From Chloroflexota bacterium (GTDB taxonomy: Bacteria; Chloroflexota; UBA6077; FW602-bin22; CADDYW01): a stretch of 64,000 nt of DNA. The stretch spans positions 1-64,000 of the forward strand of contig JAJPIK010000119.1 of NCBI GenBank assembly GCA_021324795.1. The letters are read 5' to 3'. The number at the start of each line of letters is the position of its first letter. The stretch's first letter is position 1. The notes below the pieces were generated by a model. The model was not told the DNA's origin, made no database searches, and saw only the letters and a list, made by a program, of their open reading frames with translations. Of the stretch, positions 61,312 to 64,000 are shown piece after piece. A program made the position numbers and the translations under genes.

Positions 61312-62253
61312 GTGGTTCGAGACATCTTGCAAAAACTGAGCGAAACGCAGGGCTCGCCACCAGCGTTAGAAGTCGAACGACTTTCCGGCCTGGCGGCGGC
61401 GGAACTGAGCGAATTTCGCGCCGAGTGGCCGAAAATACCAGCCGAGCGGCGGCGTGCGATCTTGACGATCGCTGTTGAGCTCGCCGAGAACGACGTCGAG
61501 TTCGACTTTGGCGCCGTGTTCAAGTTCTGCCTGTCTGATCCAGACGCGGCGGTCCGGGCGACGGCGATCGAAGGGCTCTGGGAGGACGAAGAGTTCCGCA
61601 CTGCCGATCGGCTGGCCGAGCTGCTCCGAAAGGATCCGGCGGAGAACGTGCGGATTGCCGCGGCGCTGGTTTTGGCGCATTTCATCCAGCTTGCCGACGA
61701 CGGTAAGCTATATCAGCCAACTGTCCAGCGGATTCGGACCGCGCTGGAAAACGCAGCGGCGGACCGGAGCGAGTCGGTTGACGTGCGTCGGCGTTCGATC
61801 GAGGCGCTCGCCATTTTGGGAGATGAGGTGGTCGAGCGCTTGATCGCCTCAGCCTACGCTGACAGCGACAGCAGGATGCGTGCGAGTGCGATCTATGCGA
61901 TGGGGCGCACCTGCGATCAGCGCTGGTTGGAAACGGTCCTTAAAGAAATGGAAAGCGAAAGCCCGGAAATGCGCTTTGAAGCGGCGCGCGCGGCGGGAGA
62001 AATTCAGGCGCCCCGGGCTATTGTTCCTTTAATTGGCATGCTCGACGACGACGATCTCGAGGTCCGGTTAGCGGCGATTGGTGCGCTGGGGGAGATTGGT
62101 GGCGAGCTTGCTAGGAAGGCGCTCCAGCGCTGTGCCACGGGTAAGGATCAAGCAATGCGCTCGGCGGCGCTCGATGCCTTGAATCAGAATGACTTGGATA
62201 GCCATCCGCTGAGCATCTCACCGTTTCTAAACGACTCGACGCGGACAGTTTAG
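61312..62253 (+). CDS. HEAT-repeat protein, 313 aa
   Basis: The protein consists of helical pairs with HEAT-like features: DAAVRATAIEGLWED, NVRIAAALVLAHF, DVRRRSIEALAILGDEVV, DSRMRASAIYAMGR, EMRFEAARAAGEI, EVRLAAIGALGEIG and QAMRSAALDALNQN. Such proteins serve as protein-binding scaffolds; the partner is unknown. The GTG start has AAGGTG upstream. It sits 33 bases before the longest selA frame, and may be co-transcribed with it. A 259-base gap separates it from the DapA-like gene; I see no gene in that gap. Confidence 0.82.
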   Translation: MVRDILQKLSETQGSPPALEVERLSGLAAAELSEFRAEWPKIPAERRRAILTIAVELAENDVEFDFGAVFKFCLSDPDAAVRATAIEGLWEDEEFRTADRLAELLRKDPAENVRIAAALVLAHFIQLADDGKLYQPTVQRIRTALENAAADRSESVDVRRRSIEALAILGDEVVERLIASAYADSDSRMRASAIYAMGRTCDQRWLETVLKEMESESPEMRFEAARAAGEIQAPRAIVPLIGMLDDDDLEVRLAAIGALGEIGGELARKALQRCATGKDQAMRSAALDALNQNDLDSHPLSISPFLNDSTRTV

Positions 62254-62285
62254 AATGGCTCGCGAGACGCTGACGCCACGGAGTT

Positions 62286-63743
62286 ATGCATGGACCGTTG
62301 GGGCGACCGCAGCAAATGAAATCGGTAGGCAACCCTCACCCTAACCCTCTCCCAACAGGAGAGGGAATTTCAACGGAGTCACCTTTCCGCCGCTTGCCGA
62401 GCGTCGATCGTTTGCTCCGGGAAGCGGCGCTTGCGCGCGCGGTTTGGCCGCGCGCGCTGGTGGTCGAGGCGGTCCGCGCCACCTTGGCGGCCTCGCGGGA
62501 GCGCCTGGCGGAAGGACGGAATCTGCCGAGCGTTGGTGATCTCGTCGCCGAGACGATCGAACGATTAGAGCGGCAGATCTCGCCTAGCTTGCGGCGCGTC
62601 GTGAACGCGACTGGTGTAATTCTCCACACGAACCTGGGACGAGCGCCGGTGTCCGAAGCAGCAGCCCGTGCTATGGCCGAAGCTTCGACCGGCTACTCGA
62701 ATCTGGAATTCGACCTGGAAACGGGACAGCGTGGCTCGCGGGCGAGCCACTTGCGCACCCTGCTCTGTGAGCTGACGGGCGCCGAGGATGGCTTCGCCGT
62801 GAACAACAACGCTGGGGCTGTCTTACTAGCACTGAGTGCGCTGGCGTCTGGCCAGGAAGTAATCGTGTCGCGTGGCCAGGCGGTCGAGATCGGCGGCGGG
62901 TTTCGGATTCCCGACGTCATGCGCCAGAGCGGCGCCCGGCTGGTTGAAGTTGGCACCACGAATCGAACCTATCTCTCCGATTACGAAGCGGCAATTTCCC
63001 CCGAGACCGCTCTCTTACTTCGGGTGCATCCATCAAACTTCCGGTTGTCCGGCTTTGTTCACAGCGTTGAGATATCCGAGCTCGTGGCATTGGCTGAACG
63101 GACCGGCCTCGCCGTCCTCGACGACGTTGGTAGCGGTGCTCTGCTGGACCCGGGAACCTACGGGCTCGCCCACGAGCCGCTGGTTCAGGAAAGCGTGCGG
63201 AGCGGGGTGAGCGTTGTCTGCTTCAGCGGGGATAAGCTACTCGGTGGACCCCAAGCGGGACTGCTCGTCGGGAAGCGCCGGGCGCTCGAAGCAATTCGGC
63301 GCCATCCCCTGGCGCGAGCACTGCGCATCGACAAGGCAGATCTGGCCGGTCTTGAAGCAACCTTACGCCACTACCAGCGAGGCGAGGCGACGACCGAAAT
63401 TCCGGTCTGGCGTATGATCGCCACGCCAGTCACCGTGCTCGAATCGCGGGCACGACAAATCGTTGCCGCTCTGGAATCCCCGCGCGTCCAGGTCGCGACC
63501 ATGCGCTCGACAGTCGGCGGTGGCTCGTTGCCGGAAGAAACGTTGCCTTCCTCCGGACTCACAATTCAGCCAGTAGAGAATCGACCCGGACAGTCGGCAA
63601 ATGAATTGATCGCGCGATTACGGCAGCACAATCCACCAGTCATCGCCCGGGCCGAGCGGGACCTCGTCTGGCTGGATTTGCGAACTGTCGGTCCGCGTGA
63701 TGATACGATTGTTCGAGAGGCAATTCGAACGGTGCTTGGTTAG
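62286..63743 (+). CDS. selA: L-seryl-tRNA(Sec) selenium transferase
   Basis: SelA converts seryl-tRNA(Sec) to selenocysteinyl-tRNA with PLP. The protein has FRRLPSVDRLLREAAL, VVNATGVILHTNLGRAPVSEAAARAM, NNNAGAVLLAL, VGTTNRTYLSDYEAAI, and the PLP Lys in CFSGDKLLGGPQAG (K317). Implied selenoprotein synthesis has no selB or Sec-tRNA partner in the window. Residues 11-36 (in MKSVGNPHPNPLPTGEGI) are translated from a dispersed repeat, so the real start is unclear: ATG 62286 (GGAG only 2 bases away) or ATG 62316. Confidence 0.93.
   Translation: MHGPLGRPQQMKSVGNPHPNPLPTGEGISTESPFRRLPSVDRLLREAALARAVWPRALVVEAVRATLAASRERLAEGRNLPSVGDLVAETIERLERQISPSLRRVVNATGVILHTNLGRAPVSEAAARAMAEASTGYSNLEFDLETGQRGSRASHLRTLLCELTGAEDGFAVNNNAGAVLLALSALASGQEVIVSRGQAVEIGGGFRIPDVMRQSGARLVEVGTTNRTYLSDYEAAISPETALLLRVHPSNFRLSGFVHSVEISELVALAERTGLAVLDDVGSGALLDPGTYGLAHEPLVQESVRSGVSVVCFSGDKLLGGPQAGLLVGKRRALEAIRRHPLARALRIDKADLAGLEATLRHYQRGEATTEIPVWRMIATPVTVLESRARQIVAALESPRVQVATMRSTVGGGSLPEETLPSSGLTIQPVENRPGQSANELIARLRQHNPPVIARAERDLVWLDLRTVGPRDDTIVREAIRTVLG
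62316..62370 (+). repeat. Dispersed repeat at the 5' end of selA
   Basis: ATGAAATCGGTAGGC followed by CCTCACCCTAAC and a perfect 8-bp hairpin CCCTCTCC/GGAGAGGG (62345-62352 with 62358-62365, loop of 5). Translated in the selA frame it gives NPHPNPLPTGEG, a signature often seen where this class of repeat enters a reading frame. Related copies are at 18001 and, weaker, 5227. Confidence 0.75.
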
Positions 63744-63837
63744 ACGCAGTAGTAGAAACAGGTGCACCGTTTCGTGTATGATGGCTGGCAAGATAGCTGC
63801 TGCGCTGTTGTCCGATGCGTGGCGAAAGGAGCGCTGA

Positions 63838-64000
63838 ATGGTCGCGCCCGGTCGCGTGCTGGCCGTCTTCCGGCTGGTTCTGAAGCGAAGCTTAAATAAT
63901 GTGCGGCTCCTCATGGCTGCCTTCCTTGGCCTGGTCATCGCAGTAAGTTTGGTTTCATCCGTTCCGCTTTATACTCATGGGACGCTAGAGCGCTTGCTTC
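63838..64000 (+). CDS. N-terminus of a probable ABC transporter permease (FtsX/MacB-like), cut by the window edge
   Basis: The frame encodes MVAPGRVLAVFRLVLKRSLNN, then a hydrophobic segment VRLLMAAFLGLVIAVSLVSSVPLY and continues to the window end. This is the usual N-terminal cytoplasmic start and first membrane helix of FtsX-like permeases. AAGGAG lies 6 bases before the ATG. It is separated from selA by 94 bases. The family call rests on 54 residues only. Confidence 0.55.
   Translation, partial: MVAPGRVLAVFRLVLKRSLNNVRLLMAAFLGLVIAVSLVSSVPLYTHGTLERLL

Noticed and set aside
62286..63743. Possible selenoprotein genes (in-frame TGA) in the window, given selA
   Set aside because: No neighbouring same-frame segments separated by a TGA with a plausible redox motif were noticed; a SECIS search was not possible.

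Overview
The window is 64 kb of compact bacterial chromosome with a few hundred bases of accessory sequence at its left edge. Several traits point to Chloroflexota, probably class Thermomicrobia (Sphaerobacter/Thermomicrobium/Nitrolancea-like). They are an HspR-type regulator overlapping a ClpC gene, a PdtaS/PdtaR (ANTAR) two-component pair, a MurE with a non-diaminopimelate motif beside a FemAB ligase, many GTG/TTG starts, and a selenocysteine gene (selA). No rRNA or marker tree was available, so this placement is an inference.

Layout. 1-104 is the end of an IS3-family element running off the window. 321-802 is a four-tRNA operon on the minus strand (Leu-GAG, Gly-GCC, Cys-GCA, Leu-CAA) with a near-consensus promoter and a terminator. 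1016-6798 holds a hypothetical gene, tgt, a ferritin-like protein, a regulator plus a thioesterase-GDPD fusion, and a hydrolase/membrane pair. 6705-15907 is a minus-strand glycan operon: a GHMP sugar kinase, an SDR, GT2 and GT4-type glycosyltransferases and four GT9 (heptosyltransferase-family) genes, most overlapping end to end. 15965-17934 has a sugar isomerase-like protein and a ROK kinase. 18165-22745 carries recJ and hspR-clpC. 23127-27965 carries a probable lipoprotein, a flippase-like membrane protein, a MIP18-type Fe-S factor and the ANTAR pair. 28112-33393 has an unusual TyrA-like fusion, a CheY-like receiver and mutS.

33490-43273 is a long minus-strand run: pfkB, an unknown NTP-transferase-like protein, rsmI, metG, tatD, a polyprenyl synthase, femAB-like, murE and a PIG-L deacetylase. 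The last five are consistent with lipid carrier and peptidoglycan supply. 43474-49915 has a winged-helix protein, a HAD-IIA phosphatase overlapping a second flippase-like protein, a MoeA/CinA-like protein, an aldose epimerase and a degenerate M24 protein. 49936-54864 is aspS and, divergently, dinG with an exonuclease domain. 55124-57303 is an FGGY sugar kinase plus KDPG aldolase. 57454-60039 is DUF503, an MBL-fold hydrolase, rplS, a variant rnhB and yraN. 60117-64000 is a DapA-family lyase, a HEAT-repeat protein, selA, and the start of a probable ABC transporter permease.

I saw no CRISPR array, prophage or complete defence system. The most unusual items are: the RNase HII homologue with an altered active-site motif and no ordinary start codon; the thioesterase-GDPD fusion; the TyrA-like protein with a large insertion and an unrecognised C-terminal half; the M24 protein that has lost three of five metal ligands; selA whose 5' end lies in a dispersed repeat; and three promoters placed so that the mRNA should be leaderless or nearly so.
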